A DNA stretch of 5,438 nt from Clostridiales bacterium (GTDB taxonomy: Bacteria > Bacillota_A > Clostridia > Oscillospirales > Acutalibacteraceae), in the NCBI GenBank assembly GCA_009774735.1, contig VSOH01000118.1, positions 1-5,438 on the forward strand, written 5' to 3'. Positions 5,185 through 5,438 of this stretch are shown in pieces (positions within the stretch are counted from its first letter, which is position 1; each line of letters begins with the position of its first letter). The notes beneath the pieces were generated by a model. It made no database searches. It was not told the origin of the DNA and saw only the letters and a list, made by a program, of their open reading frames with translations. A program made the translations under genes and the position numbers.

Positions 5185-5438
5185 ATGAAATACGAAATTA
5201 AAGGAACACCCTTCCCGGCAGTAATATGTTACCTTGATGCAGGTGAACAGATGATTACCGAGGGCGGCGGAATGAGCTGGATGAGCCCGAATATGAAAAT
5301 GGAGACCACCACAAACGGCGGACTCGGCAAGGCAATCGGCAGACTGTTTTCCAATGACAAAATGTTTCAGAACAGATACACCAGTGTCGGCGGAAACGGA
5401 ATAATTGCATTTTCCTCCTGCTGTCCCGGTGATATAAA
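5185..5438 (+). CDS. AIM24 / TIGR00266-family protein, N-terminal fragment
   Basis: The gene starts at ATG 5185 with GAGGT (5174-5178) about 7 bases upstream and runs off the window end; 84 codons are visible. The protein begins MKYEIKGTPFPAVICYLDAG, followed by EQMITEGGGMSWMSPNMKM, GGLGKAIGRLF, MFQNRYTSVGGNG and IIAFSSCCPG. These match the conserved start of the TIGR00266/AIM24 family as I recall it: a beta-rich fold, widely present in bacteria, with no settled bacterial function (the yeast member is a mitochondrial protein). No signal peptide or membrane segment is seen. It is divergent from uxaC, so a link with uronate use is not implied beyond the shared control region. It was too incomplete to appear as a closed reading frame but is certainly a gene. 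Confidence 0.88.
   Translation, partial: MKYEIKGTPFPAVICYLDAGEQMITEGGGMSWMSPNMKMETTTNGGLGKAIGRLFSNDKMFQNRYTSVGGNGIIAFSSCCPGDI

Overview
The window looks like a chromosomal segment of a low-to-moderate GC Gram-positive anaerobe, most likely a gut Clostridia member (Ruminococcaceae/Oscillospiraceae-like). This is inferred from strong AGGAGG-type Shine-Dalgarno sites before nearly every gene, AT-rich spacers, U-tract terminators, and the Firmicute flavour of the proteins. No species call is possible from sequence alone.

Layout: (1) positions 1-274, plus strand: the 3' end of an ABC exporter ATPase, followed by a strong hairpin. (2) 363-824, minus strand: an XRE-type regulator with a C-terminal domain resembling the YvlB/LiaX N-terminal (SHOCT-like) module, convergent with the ABC gene. 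(3) 1006-5042, minus strand: a hexuronate/ketodeoxygluconate catabolic cluster read in the order uxaC (glucuronate isomerase), kdgK (2-keto-3-deoxygluconate kinase), eda (KDPG/KHG aldolase), then a HAD-family phosphatase/phosphomutase gene placed behind a terminator. (4) 5185-5438, plus strand: the 5' end of an AIM24/TIGR00266-family gene, divergent from uxaC.

How the genes work together: UxaC isomerises D-glucuronate or D-galacturonate to the keto-acid, KdgK phosphorylates 2-keto-3-deoxygluconate (KDG) to KDPG, and Eda splits KDPG into pyruvate and glyceraldehyde-3-phosphate. The intervening reductase (UxuB/UxaB) and dehydratase (UxuA/UxaA), and any uronate transporter, are not in the window and must be encoded elsewhere or be missing. 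A good sigma-A-like promoter (TTGCAA, 17 bp, TATAAT) lies upstream of uxaC.

The most unusual element is a roughly 100-bp intergenic palindromic structure between kdgK and eda (2404-2504). It has perfect 14-bp terminal inverted repeats, and its interior also folds. It does not have terminator polarity, and it looks like a MITE-like interspersed repeat or a structured RNA segment inside the operon. No clearly new multi-gene system was seen; the rest is ordinary metabolism and regulation.
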